Positions 31,746 to 39,631 of a DNA stretch of 64,000 nt are shown here, in pieces. Position 1 is the stretch's first letter. Each line of letters opens with the position of its first letter. Position numbers and translations under genes: made by a program. Source of the stretch: Candidatus Fimenecus excrementavium (GTDB lineage Bacteria; Bacillota; Clostridia; Oscillospirales; Acutalibacteraceae); contig DVGI01000009.1 in the NCBI GenBank assembly GCA_018712805.1, positions 1-64,000 of the forward strand, given 5' to 3'. The notes below the pieces were generated by a model that saw only the letters and a list, made by a program, of their open reading frames with translations, did no database searches and was not told the origin of the DNA.

Positions 31746-32435
31746 TTGATTTATGTCACGGGCGACACCCACGGTGAGGTCGAACGGCTTTCTCCGTCGA
31801 AACTTAAAGCGCTCAAAGCAGGCGATACTCTGATTATCTGCGGCGATTTCGGCTTTTTGTGGGACGATAGCAAGAAAGAACAAAAGACCATCAAACAGCT
31901 GGGCAAGCGCAAATATAACATTTGCTTTGTCGACGGAACGCACGAAAATTTTTCACTGCTTAACAACTACGAAGTCAGCGAATGGAACGGCGGCAAGGTA
32001 CATAAAATTTACGGGAACCTTTACCACCTCATGCGCGGGCAGGTGTTTCATATTGACGGCCTGACGGTGTTTACTATGGGCGGCGGCGAAAGCCCCGACA
32101 TTGACATCCGCACCGAGGGCGACAACTGGTCGCGTGACGAAATTCCGACACGCGAAGAGCTTTTGGAAGGCGCCCACGCGTTGGAAAAAGAGGATTATCA
32201 CGTCGATATTGTCGTGACCCACGAACCGCCGATGCGCATCAAAGGCTTTTTACAGCTCAAAGATTATGATTCCCTGCGCGTCACCGCGCTAAACGCTTAT
32301 TTTGAGGAACTCTCGGATTCCTGCACCTTTAAAAAGTGGTATTTCGGCAGTATGCATATGGATAAATATATTTCAAGCACGCATATTGCGGTTTTCAAGA
32401 ATATCATCAACGCGCAGACCGGGGAAAAAGTCTGA
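31746..32435 (+). CDS. Metallophosphoesterase
   Basis: A 229-residue calcineurin-like phosphoesterase with a compact metal site. The motifs are VTGDTHGE (D-x-H), ICGDFGFLW (GD), VDGTHENF in place of GNHD, and VVTHEPP (His). The last His motif is MHMDK where GHxH is common. This form is widespread in Firmicutes, often as a stand-alone protein of unknown substrate. The start is a TTG at 31746 with GAGGA about 11 bases upstream. It is divergent from the carboxypeptidase gene and cotranscribed with the DHHW gene. Confidence 0.87.
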   Translation: MIYVTGDTHGEVERLSPSKLKALKAGDTLIICGDFGFLWDDSKKEQKTIKQLGKRKYNICFVDGTHENFSLLNNYEVSEWNGGKVHKIYGNLYHLMRGQVFHIDGLTVFTMGGGESPDIDIRTEGDNWSRDEIPTREELLEGAHALEKEDYHVDIVVTHEPPMRIKGFLQLKDYDSLRVTALNAYFEELSDSCTFKKWYFGSMHMDKYISSTHIAVFKNIINAQTGEKV

Positions 32436-32472
32436 GAAAAGCCGTTTCTGTTCTGAAAAGGAATGAAATCTT

Positions 32473-33591
32473 ATGGAAATGACGAAGCAAAAGAAAATTA
32501 TCGGTACAATTGAACTTGTAGCTGCCGCCGTGGTTTTAATCGCGGCGGTTGTTTTCGCTCCTGCCTATCAAAAGGCGGTCGAAGCACCCGTTACAGAGGC
32601 ACCGGTGTCCGAAACCAACACAGCGGCGGTGTCGGACACCGTGACCGACGCGGCCGAAACAACCGAGCCGACGACTGAACCGCCCGAAGTCGGGGAGTAT
32701 TCTGTCAAAAACTATATTGTTGTCACGAGCGACTCGGCAATGGAAATGTATTCGATTGCCAAAAAGAGCCTGAACCGTTACGCGGAATCGGTCAATACTT
32801 TAGCCAAGAAAGTGCCGGATACGAAAGTGTATGTCCTGCTCGCGCCGACGCGCATTGCGTTTTACGGACCGGAGGAATACCGCACGGGTTCCCACTATCA
32901 GCCGGACGGCATAAAGATTGCCTATGATGCGCTCGACCCGTCTGTCACGAGCATCGACGCGTATTCCGAACTTTCGCGCCACACCGACGAATATATTTAT
33001 TTCCGCACCGACCACCACTGGACTGCGCGCGGCGCCTATTATGCTTATGAGGCGTTTTGTGAAACGACCGGCCTTACCTGCAAGCCGCTTTCGGCGCATC
33101 AGACCGACCGGCTCGATGGTTTCGTCGGCAGTATGTATCGCTACACCCAAAGCGAGAGCCTAAAAAAGAACCCGGACTATGTCGAGGTGTTTTACCCCAC
33201 GGTCGAAGCAAGCGGCCAGTATTTTTCCGACCAGACGATGCGCGACGGCAAAAACCTGAAAATCATCTCTACGAATATCACCGGTGAGTCGGCAAAATAT
33301 ATGGCGTTTATTCAGGGCGACAAGCCGCTCATTAAAATGACGACCAACGTCGGCAACGGGCAGAAGATTTTATTGATAAAAGAATCTTACGGCAACGCGT
33401 TTGCGCCGTTCCTTTTGGAAAATTTCAGCGAAGTTTATGTGCTGGACCCGCGGCAGGAGAGCATTCAAAACATGAACCTTGCACAGTTTCTCAAAGACAA
33501 CGGGATTCAAAACGTGCTGTTCTTAAATTATTTGATGGCGCCTTCGAACTCCAAATATATGGACAGCTTAAACGCCATGATTAACCGATAA
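32473..33591 (+). CDS. DHHW family protein, membrane-anchored
   Basis: A 372-residue protein with an N-terminal membrane helix (about 9-30), then a Glu/Thr/Pro-rich spacer to about residue 78 and an extracellular SGNH-like domain. FRTDHHWTARGAYYAYEAF is the DHHW motif that defines the family, and the preceding VYVLLAPTRIAFYG and later ILLIKESYGNAFAPFL fit the AlgX/DltD-like fold. Relatives take part in O-acetylation of surface polymers, but no MBOAT O-acyltransferase gene is near, so its role here is unassigned. The ATG at 32473 lies 37 bases behind the phosphoesterase. Confidence 0.85.
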   Translation: MEMTKQKKIIGTIELVAAAVVLIAAVVFAPAYQKAVEAPVTEAPVSETNTAAVSDTVTDAAETTEPTTEPPEVGEYSVKNYIVVTSDSAMEMYSIAKKSLNRYAESVNTLAKKVPDTKVYVLLAPTRIAFYGPEEYRTGSHYQPDGIKIAYDALDPSVTSIDAYSELSRHTDEYIYFRTDHHWTARGAYYAYEAFCETTGLTCKPLSAHQTDRLDGFVGSMYRYTQSESLKKNPDYVEVFYPTVEASGQYFSDQTMRDGKNLKIISTNITGESAKYMAFIQGDKPLIKMTTNVGNGQKILLIKESYGNAFAPFLLENFSEVYVLDPRQESIQNMNLAQFLKDNGIQNVLFLNYLMAPSNSKYMDSLNAMINR

Positions 33592-33614
33592 AAGAAAAAG
33601 CAAAACAAAATCGA

Positions 33615-33652
33615 CCGGCGGTGTGCAGAACTTGCAGGCCGCCGGATTTTTG
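33615..33652 (+). terminator. Terminator of DHHW gene
   Basis: CCGGCGG / CCGCCGG with an inner TGCA/TGCA pairing, then ATTTTTG. Confidence 0.85.
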
Positions 33653-33756
33653 CCGCCAAAATTTTAGCAGTTTTCATAAAATCCGGTTTTTCTTTTTGTG
33701 AAAGTTGCTTTTTGAGGCGCAATATTTAGTGCAAAATTATTGAAAAATAAAAAAAA

Positions 33757-33772
33757 TATCTATATCTTGTGT
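33757..33772. promoter_or_regulatory. Possible NrdR-box half site upstream of nrdD
   Basis: The right half CTATATCTTGTGT resembles the NrdR box seen twice upstream of the second nrd genes, but the left half is poor. A second weak match (33791-33806) overlaps the -10 of the nrdD promoter. The centre spacing is not a clean number of turns. Offered with low confidence. Confidence 0.3.
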
Positions 33773-33780
33773 TTTGCCTA

Positions 33781-33809
33781 TTGCAAAACCAAATGGGATG
33801 TAGTAGAAT
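33781..33809 (+). promoter_or_regulatory. Promoter of nrdD-nrdG
   Basis: TTGCAA (33781-33786), 17 bases, TAGAAT (33804-33809), 44 bases before the ATG. Confidence 0.78.
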
Positions 33810-33853
33810 AGGCAGGTACTTGAAAATTACCCGAGAAGTGAGAGGGAAGAGTT

Positions 33854-36037
33854 ATGAAGATCATTAAACGAAACGGTGCCGAGGAAACTTTCGATCGGCA
33901 AAAGATCAAAAACGCCATTGAAAAGGCGAACAATGAAACCGACGGGAAGCCGGAATTAACCGAGCGCCAGATGGACTACATTTCTTATGTCATTGAAGAT
34001 TACTGCAAAGAAATGGACCGCGCGCTTTCCGTGGAAGAAATCCAGGAACTCGTCGAAACTCATATCATCAATCAGAACGCGCCCGAAACGGCAAAACGCT
34101 ATATCCGCTATCGCTTTACGCGCAACTTGGCGCGTGCCGCCAACACGACGGACAATCAGATTTTGTCACTGATTGAGTGCAACAACGAAGAAGTCAAACA
34201 GGAAAATTCCAATAAAAACCCGACGGTCAACTCGGTGCAGCGTGACTATATGGCGGGCGAGGTGAGCAAAGACCTCACGAAACGTATTTTGCTTCCCGAA
34301 GACATTGTCAAAGCGCACGAAGAGGGGATTATCCACTTCCACGACGCCGACTATTTTGCCCAGCATATGCACAACTGCGACCTTGTGAATTTGGAGGATA
34401 TGCTCCAAAACGGCACGGTTATTTCCGAAACGATGATTGAAAAACCGCACTCGTTCTCGACCGCCTGCAACATTGCGACCCAGATTATCGCGCAGGTCGC
34501 CTCCAACCAATACGGCGGCCAGTCGATTTCGCTTGCCCACTTAGCGCCGTTTGTCCAGATTTCGCGTGAAAAAATCCAAAAACAGGTGCGCGAAGAAATG
34601 GCCGAAGTCGGTATGGAAATCACCGACGAACAGCTTTCCACCCTTGTGGAAAAACGTGTGCGCGAAGAAATCAAGCGCGGCGTGCAGACCATTCAGTATC
34701 AGGTTGTAACGCTTTTAACCACCAACGGACAAGCGCCGTTTGTCACGGTGTTTATGTACCTCAACGAAGCGAAGAATGAGCAGGAGAAAAAAGACCTTGC
34801 AATCATTATCGAAGAGGTGCTTCGCCAACGCATCATCGGCACGAAAAACGAGGTGGGCGTTTGGGTTACCCCCGCGTTCCCGAAGCTTATCTATGTTTTG
34901 GAAGAAGATAACATTCACGAAGATTCGGAATATTGGTATTTGACCAAGCTTGCCGCAAAATGCACGGCAAAGCGCATGGTACCCGACTACATTTCCGAAA
35001 AAGTGATGCTGAAACTTAAAATCGACGAAAACGGCAACGGCAACTGCTATACCTGCATGGGCTGCCGCAGTTTCTTAACGCCTTATGTCGACGAAAACGG
35101 CAAGCCGAAATATTACGGCAGATTTAACCAGGGCGTTGTCACGATTAACTTGGTCGACGTTGCCTGCACCGCCTGTCAGGACGGCAAAAACGAAGACCGC
35201 TTCTGGGAAATTCTCGATGAACGTCTGGAGCTTTGCCACCGCGCGCTGCAGTGCCGCCACGAACGGCTCGAAGGCACACGTTCCGACGCCGCGCCGATTT
35301 TGTGGCAGTACGGTGCGCTCGCCCGCCTGAAAAAAGGCGAAACGATTGACAAGCTGCTGCACGGCGGCTATTCCACAATTTCCTTGGGCTACGCAGGCCT
35401 TTGGGAATGTGTCTATGAAGTGACCGGCAAAAAACTTACCGAGCCCGAGGGCGAGGCGTTCGGCCTTCGCGTCATGCAGGCACTCAACGACGCGTGCATG
35501 ACGTGGAGAAAAGCGGAAAACATCCACTATTCGCTTTACGGCACACCGTTGGAATCCACCACCTATAAATTTGCAAAATGCCTGCAAAAACGGTTCGGCA
35601 TTATCCCCGGTGTTACCGACCGCAACTATATCACCAACTCTTATCACGTCCACGTGACCGAAGAAATCGACGCGTTCAGCAAATTGGCGCTCGAATCGAA
35701 ATTCCAGGAGCTTTCGCCCGGCGGCGCAATCTCTTATGTGGAAGTGCCGAATATGCAGAACAACATCCCGGCGGTTTTGGAAGTCATGAAGTTCATTTAT
35801 GACAACATCATGTACGCCGAGCTCAACACCAAGAGCGACTACTGCCAGGTGTGCGGCTATGACGGCGAAATCCAGATTGTCAAAGAGGACGGCAAGCTTG
35901 TTTGGCGCTGCCCGAACTGCGGCAACGAGGACCAGTCCAAAATGAACGTTGCCCGCCGTACCTGCGGCTACATCGGCTCCCAGTTCTGGAACCAGGGCCG
36001 TACCCAGGAAATTAAAGAAAGAGTGCTGCACCTGTAA
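33854..36037 (+). CDS. nrdD: Anaerobic ribonucleoside-triphosphate reductase
   Basis: Class III ribonucleotide reductase that makes dNTPs without oxygen. It has 727 residues. The ATP-cone allosteric domain occupies about 1-95 (IKRNGAEETFDRQKIKNAIE). The ten-stranded barrel has active-site cysteines in CYTCMGCRSF (Cys398, 401, 404). The C-terminal zinc ribbon has Cys664/667 and Cys686/689. The glycyl-radical motif RRTCGY has Gly705 as the expected radical site. The ATG follows GAGGGAAG. The activase gene overlaps its stop region directly. Whether it uses formate or a redoxin as reductant cannot be read safely from sequence. Confidence 0.97.
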   Translation: MKIIKRNGAEETFDRQKIKNAIEKANNETDGKPELTERQMDYISYVIEDYCKEMDRALSVEEIQELVETHIINQNAPETAKRYIRYRFTRNLARAANTTDNQILSLIECNNEEVKQENSNKNPTVNSVQRDYMAGEVSKDLTKRILLPEDIVKAHEEGIIHFHDADYFAQHMHNCDLVNLEDMLQNGTVISETMIEKPHSFSTACNIATQIIAQVASNQYGGQSISLAHLAPFVQISREKIQKQVREEMAEVGMEITDEQLSTLVEKRVREEIKRGVQTIQYQVVTLLTTNGQAPFVTVFMYLNEAKNEQEKKDLAIIIEEVLRQRIIGTKNEVGVWVTPAFPKLIYVLEEDNIHEDSEYWYLTKLAAKCTAKRMVPDYISEKVMLKLKIDENGNGNCYTCMGCRSFLTPYVDENGKPKYYGRFNQGVVTINLVDVACTACQDGKNEDRFWEILDERLELCHRALQCRHERLEGTRSDAAPILWQYGALARLKKGETIDKLLHGGYSTISLGYAGLWECVYEVTGKKLTEPEGEAFGLRVMQALNDACMTWRKAENIHYSLYGTPLESTTYKFAKCLQKRFGIIPGVTDRNYITNSYHVHVTEEIDAFSKLALESKFQELSPGGAISYVEVPNMQNNIPAVLEVMKFIYDNIMYAELNTKSDYCQVCGYDGEIQIVKEDGKLVWRCPNCGNEDQSKMNVARRTCGYIGSQFWNQGRTQEIKERVLHL

Positions 36038-36570
36038 TGCGATACGGAGCAATTAAAAAACGAGACATCGCCAACGGACCGGGCGTCCGCGTCGTGTTGT
36101 TCGTTTCGGGCTGTACGCATCATTGCAAAGGCTGTTTTCAGCCGCAAACGTGGGATTTTGATTACGGCGACGATTACACCGCCGACACCGAGCAGGAAAT
36201 TATAGACGCGCTCGAGCCGGACTTTATGAACGGGTTGACGCTTCTCGGCGGCGAACCGTTTGAGCCGGATAATCAGCGTGCGCTTCTCCCGCTTTTGCAC
36301 CGCGTGCGCAACGAAATGCCGCAAAAAACCGTTTGGGCGTTTTCGGGTTATACGTTTGAGGAATTGACCGGCAAAACGGAAAGCCGCGCGCGCTGCGAAG
36401 TGACCGACGAAATGCTGTCGCTTGTCGACGTGCTCGTCGACGGCGAGTTTCAGCTCGACAAGCGCAATATCTCGCTGCAGTTCCGCGGCAGTGAAAATCA
36501 GCGTCTGATTGATTTGCCGAAAACGTTTCAAAGCGGCGAAATCGTCTGGTGGCAGGATACAACCAAATAA
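36037..36570 (+). CDS. nrdG: Anaerobic ribonucleotide reductase activating protein
   Basis: Radical SAM enzyme that puts the glycyl radical on NrdD using S-adenosylmethionine. The 177 residues include GPGVRVVLFVSGCTHHCKGC with the cluster ligands Cys26, Cys30 and Cys33, then LTLLGGEPF for SAM binding. The ATG uses the last base of the nrdD stop (TAATG), so it is translationally coupled to nrdD. The classical NrdG size and motif order differ from the second activase at 38788. Confidence 0.96.
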   Translation: MRYGAIKKRDIANGPGVRVVLFVSGCTHHCKGCFQPQTWDFDYGDDYTADTEQEIIDALEPDFMNGLTLLGGEPFEPDNQRALLPLLHRVRNEMPQKTVWAFSGYTFEELTGKTESRARCEVTDEMLSLVDVLVDGEFQLDKRNISLQFRGSENQRLIDLPKTFQSGEIVWWQDTTK

Positions 36571-36576
36571 AATAAG

Positions 36577-36608
36577 AAAACCGGATTGCTTTTGCAATCC
36601 GGTTTTTT
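36577..36608. terminator. Bidirectional terminator
   Basis: AAAACCGGATTGC-TTTT-GCAATCCGGTTTTTT lies between nrdG and the convergent citrate synthase gene. Confidence 0.94.
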
Positions 36609-36625
36609 GCTGTTTTGAAAGAAGA

Positions 36626-37987
36626 TCAGCGGTCTTCCAGCGCCACGTAAGGCTGCGGCGAAGAAACGCTCTTGTAAGCGGGGCGGATAATCTTATCCAC
36701 ATTGGTAAGCTCTTCAAGCATATGCGCGCTCCAGCCGACAATTCTTGCCATCGCGAAAATCGGCGTATACAACTCCAGCGGAATATCCAGCATACTGTAA
36801 ACAAAGCCGCTGTAAAAGTCGACGTTGGGGCTGACGCCTTTGTAAATCCGGCGGCGTTCGGAAATCACCTGCGGGGCAAGGCGGTCAATCATGGTGTAAA
36901 GCGCAAAGTCCTCATCGCGGCCTTTGGCAAGCGCCAGCTTTTTGACAAAACCCTTAAACACTTCCGCACGCGGGTCGGAAATCGAATACACCGCGTGACC
37001 CATGCCGTAAATCAAGCCTTTGCGGTCAAACGCTTCGCGGTTGAGCAGCTTTTCTAAGTAGGCGCGCACTTCGTCTTCGTCACGCGTGTCGCGGACGTGC
37101 TTTTTCAGGTCGTTCATCATTTCCACAACCTTGATGTTCGCGCCGCCGTGCTTCGGACCTTTCAGCGAGCAAAGCGCCGCCGCCATAACTGAGAATGTGT
37201 CGGACCCCGAAGAAGTCACCACGTGGGTGGTAAACGACGAGTTGTTGCCGCCGCCGTGCTCCATATGAAGAATCAGCGCAATATCCAGCACCTGCGCTTC
37301 GAGCGCGGAATATTTCATATTCGGGCGCAAAAGCCGGAGGATATTTTCCGCCGTCGAAAGCTTCGGGTCGGGGCGGTGTATGTATAAGCTGTCGTTGCAG
37401 ATATAGTGGTTATAAGCTTGATAGCCGTAAACCGAAAGCATCGGGAACCGGCTTATCAGCGAAAGGCATTGCCGAAGCACATTGTCCGGCGTCATTTCGG
37501 TCGGGTTGCTGTCATAGGCGGAAAGGGTCAAAACGCTGCGCGTTAAAGAGTTCATAATGTCTTTGCTCGGCGCTTTCATAACGACGTCGCGCACAAAGTT
37601 GGTCGGCAGGCACCGCAGCGTGGCAATGATGTCGCTGTAATCTTTCAGCTCTTGCCGATTGGGCAGCTTTCCGAACAGCAACAGGTAAGAAGCTTCTTCA
37701 AACCCGAAGCGGTTTTCGCGGATGCAACCGTTCACAAGCTCGGTCACGTTGATGCCGCGATAGCTCAAAACCCCGGGGCAGGGCTGTTTGCCGTGTTCGG
37801 TTTCTTCATAAGACTTGATGTCGGAAATCGTGGTAAGGCCCGCCAAAACGCCGGTGCCGCTTTTGTCACGCAGACCGCGTTTAACCGAATATCGTTCAAA
37901 AAGCTCCGGGTCGATTTTGCTGCAGGCGATATTTTCAACACTTTTGTTTTCGACATATTCCAAAATGTCCGCTCTGCTCTTCTTCAT
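36626..37987 (-). CDS. gltA: Citrate synthase
   Basis: Condenses acetyl-CoA and oxaloacetate to citrate. The 453-residue protein is of the Gram-positive/clostridial type. LSYRGINVTELV is the N-terminal hallmark. HMEHGGGNNSSF carries the first catalytic His, and YGMGHAVYSISDPRA carries the second with the following Asp region. The C-terminus shows VNVDFYSGFVYSMLDIP-like residues and RIVGWSAHMLEE. In an anaerobe it would supply 2-oxoglutarate for glutamate synthesis. The ATG at 37987 has AAAGGAG upstream. No aconitase or isocitrate dehydrogenase is adjacent. Confidence 0.95.
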   Translation of the reverse strand: MKKSRADILEYVENKSVENIACSKIDPELFERYSVKRGLRDKSGTGVLAGLTTISDIKSYEETEHGKQPCPGVLSYRGINVTELVNGCIRENRFGFEEASYLLLFGKLPNRQELKDYSDIIATLRCLPTNFVRDVVMKAPSKDIMNSLTRSVLTLSAYDSNPTEMTPDNVLRQCLSLISRFPMLSVYGYQAYNHYICNDSLYIHRPDPKLSTAENILRLLRPNMKYSALEAQVLDIALILHMEHGGGNNSSFTTHVVTSSGSDTFSVMAAALCSLKGPKHGGANIKVVEMMNDLKKHVRDTRDEDEVRAYLEKLLNREAFDRKGLIYGMGHAVYSISDPRAEVFKGFVKKLALAKGRDEDFALYTMIDRLAPQVISERRRIYKGVSPNVDFYSGFVYSMLDIPLELYTPIFAMARIVGWSAHMLEELTNVDKIIRPAYKSVSSPQPYVALEDR

Positions 37988-38047
37988 ACGTTCTCTCCTT
38001 TTCTCTTTGGATTTTGTAAAATACAAATCAAATTCTAACACACTTTA

Positions 38048-38077
38048 ACTATACCCGATTTTTTGTGACCGTGTCAA
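38048..38077 (-). promoter_or_regulatory. Promoter of citrate synthase gene
   Basis: On the minus strand, TTGACA (38072-38077), 18 bases, TATAGT (38048-38053). It points away from the marR promoter, 41 bases further on. Confidence 0.83.
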
Positions 38078-38117
38078 CGGATAAATTGTAAACAATATAT
38101 TAACTATCACATTTTTA

Positions 38118-38146
38118 TTGACAAAATTTTTGCTTCGTTGTATAGT
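38118..38146 (+). promoter_or_regulatory. Promoter of marR
   Basis: TTGACA (38118-38123), 17 bases, TATAGT (38141-38146). Confidence 0.9.
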
Positions 38147-38157
38147 GAAACTAACAA
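38138..38157. promoter_or_regulatory. Candidate MarR operator
   Basis: TTGTATAG-TGAAA-CTAACAA is an inverted repeat with one extra base in the left arm. It covers the -10 and expected start site of the marR promoter. Related ATAGTnAA sequences lie at the citrate synthase -10 and at about 38097-38109, on the minus strand. Confidence 0.5.
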
Positions 38158-38184
38158 AAGCCTTGTGTTTCAGGGGGTGCGGTT

Positions 38185-38619
38185 ATGGAAAATTCCACCA
38201 ACAAAGAAGTTGCCGATATGCTCACCGAGCTGATTTTTCGGTTTTCCGGCGTCTTGCACAGAAGCCCGAGCCAAATGGCGGGGCCGAAAATCCATTCCCA
38301 CGCGTTTCATGTGCTGTATTTGTTGGAGCGCTCCCAGGAAAAACGCCTTTCCATGAGTTTTTTGCTGACGGAGCTGAAAATGACCAAACAGCAGCTTTCC
38401 AAAATCATCAACGAACTTGAGGAACTGCATTTCATTGAGCGCGTGCGCACCGAGCGCGACCGCCGCAATGTGTTTATTAAACTCACCGACAGCGGCAGCA
38501 ATTATGTGAAAGAAAAGGCGAGGGCGGTTTCCGAATACATTGAGCAACGGCTTGACGAACGTGACCCTCAGCATACCGAGGCGATTCGCGCGTTGCTTTT
38601 GCAGCTGTTCACCTTTTAA
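38185..38619 (+). CDS. MarR family transcriptional regulator
   Basis: A 144-residue winged-helix regulator. The N-terminal helix is followed by HAFHVLYLLERSQEKRLSMS. The recognition helix is TKQQLSKIINELEELHFIER, and the wing is RVRTERDRRNVFIKLTDSG, with the DxRxxxV/FxLT signature of MarR proteins. No ligand is known. It is divergent from citrate synthase with both promoters in a 197-base gap, and it lies just upstream of the nrdG2-nrdD2-trxB set, so either could be its target. GGGGG precedes the ATG. Confidence 0.93.
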   Translation: MENSTNKEVADMLTELIFRFSGVLHRSPSQMAGPKIHSHAFHVLYLLERSQEKRLSMSFLLTELKMTKQQLSKIINELEELHFIERVRTERDRRNVFIKLTDSGSNYVKEKARAVSEYIEQRLDERDPQHTEAIRALLLQLFTF

Positions 38620-38633
38620 TTTTCAATTTTTCT

Positions 38634-38667
38634 AAAAACAGCGTCCAAAAAGGGCGCTGTTTTTTTG
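38634..38667 (+). terminator. Terminator of marR
   Basis: AAAAACAGCGTCC-AAAAA-GGGCGCTGTTTTTTT. Confidence 0.93.
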
Positions 38668-38691
38668 TGTAGTTTTGCCTTAGACAAGATT

Positions 38692-38748
38692 CACAATATA
38701 TTGTGTCAAAATTCGACAGATTACCAATTGCGCACAATTTCTTGTAGT
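38692..38748. promoter_or_regulatory. Tandem NrdR boxes upstream of second activase
   Basis: Box 1 is a perfect 14-base palindrome, CACAATATATTGTG (38692-38705). Box 2 (38733-38748), CACAATTTCTTGTAGT, is a near match. The centres are about 41 bases apart, close to four helical turns. Box 2 lies between the -35 and -10 of the promoter. Sequence and tandem placement fit the known NrdR box. The nrdR gene itself is not in the window. Confidence 0.82.
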
Positions 38749-38756
38749 GCTATAAT
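38728..38756 (+). promoter_or_regulatory. Promoter of second anaerobic RNR activase
   Basis: TTGCGC (38728-38733), 17 bases, TATAAT (38751-38756). The spacer is filled by an NrdR-like box. Confidence 0.83.
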
Positions 38757-38787
38757 TTTACTCGTACTGATTTTAGGAGGTGAAGTC

Positions 38788-39477
38788 ATGCGGATAGACG
38801 GGTTACAGACGCTGACGCTTCTCGACTATCCCGGCAAGGTCGCCTGCACAGTGTTCACAAGCGGCTGCAATATGCGCTGTCCGTTTTGTCACAACGCCTC
38901 TTTGGTGTGCGGCGAGGTGCCGCCGTTTATGGAAAAAGAAGAATTTTTCGCTTTTCTCAAAAAAAGAACGGGTGTGCTCGACGGTGTTTGCGTGACCGGC
39001 GGCGAACCGCTGTTGCAGGAGGGGCTGATTCCATTCCTTTTAGAAGTAAAGGAGAAAGGCTTTACAACGAAGCTCGACACCAACGGCCTTTTGCACGACC
39101 GTCTGCGCGCGGTGGTGGAAGCCGGCGCGGTCGATTATGTCGCAATGGACATTAAAAATTGCAAAGCGCGTTACGCCGAAACCGCCGGCGTGCCGGGGCT
39201 TGACCTTGCGCCGATTGAAAAAAGCGTGCAGTTTTTAATGGAGGGAAGCGTGGACTATGAATTCCGCACAACGGTGGTGAAGGAACTCCACAACAAAGCG
39301 GATTTCGACGAAATCGGGCGGTGGCTCAAAGGCGCGAAACGCTATTTTCTGCAAAGCTTCAAAGACTCGGGCGACATTTTAAGCCCCGGGCTTTCCCCGA
39401 TGGAAAAGGCGGATTTGTTGGAAATCCGCGACCGGCTGCGCGCTGAAATCCCGGGTGTGGAACTGCGCGGCGTATAA
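38788..39477 (+). CDS. Anaerobic ribonucleoside-triphosphate reductase activating protein, NrdG2 type
   Basis: A 229-residue radical SAM activase of the NrdG2 group (TIGR02495-like). It starts MRIDGLQTLTLLDYPGKVAC, which is diagnostic. The cluster motif is CNMRCPFC (Cys27, Cys31, Cys34), followed by VCVTGGEPLLQEG for SAM binding and TKLDTNGLLHD. The ATG has a full AGGAGGTGA upstream. It lies between two pairs of NrdR-type boxes and before the redoxin-fused NrdD, its likely substrate. It is unlike the shorter NrdG at 36037, so the two reductases appear to have separate activases. Confidence 0.94.
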   Translation: MRIDGLQTLTLLDYPGKVACTVFTSGCNMRCPFCHNASLVCGEVPPFMEKEEFFAFLKKRTGVLDGVCVTGGEPLLQEGLIPFLLEVKEKGFTTKLDTNGLLHDRLRAVVEAGAVDYVAMDIKNCKARYAETAGVPGLDLAPIEKSVQFLMEGSVDYEFRTTVVKELHNKADFDEIGRWLKGAKRYFLQSFKDSGDILSPGLSPMEKADLLEIRDRLRAEIPGVELRGV

Positions 39478-39520
39478 CAATATATTGTGTTAATTTTCTA
39501 AAAAACGCAATATATATTGT
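39477..39520. promoter_or_regulatory. Tandem NrdR boxes upstream of second nrdD
   Basis: Box 1 is the perfect palindrome ACAATATATTGT (39477-39488). Box 2 contains the perfect palindrome CAATATATATTG (39508-39519). The centres are 31 bases apart, three helical turns, the usual arrangement for NrdR binding. Box 1 begins at the stop codon of the upstream activase. The boxes end about ten bases before the -35. Confidence 0.85.
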
Positions 39521-39529
39521 GCTTTTTTA

Positions 39530-39559
39530 TTGACAAAAACCGGGGCACTGTGTTACTAT
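39530..39559 (+). promoter_or_regulatory. Promoter of second nrdD - trxB
   Basis: TTGACA (39530-39535), 18 bases, TACTAT (39554-39559). It gives a leader of about 65 bases. Confidence 0.8.
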
Positions 39560-39631
39560 AAAAGTGTTCCCGTCCAAACAATTTAAGAGCTTACAGCGAG
39601 GAAATAAATTAAAAAAGAGGGAGAAACAGTT

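Noticed and set aside
35075-36052. 325-codon minus-strand frame opposite nrdD
   Set aside because: Antisense to the C-terminal half of a clear NrdD with zinc and glycyl-radical motifs; no ribosome site or family match.
36224-36562. Minus-strand frames opposite nrdG
   Set aside because: Arg-rich shadow frames without ribosome sites inside a clear radical SAM gene.
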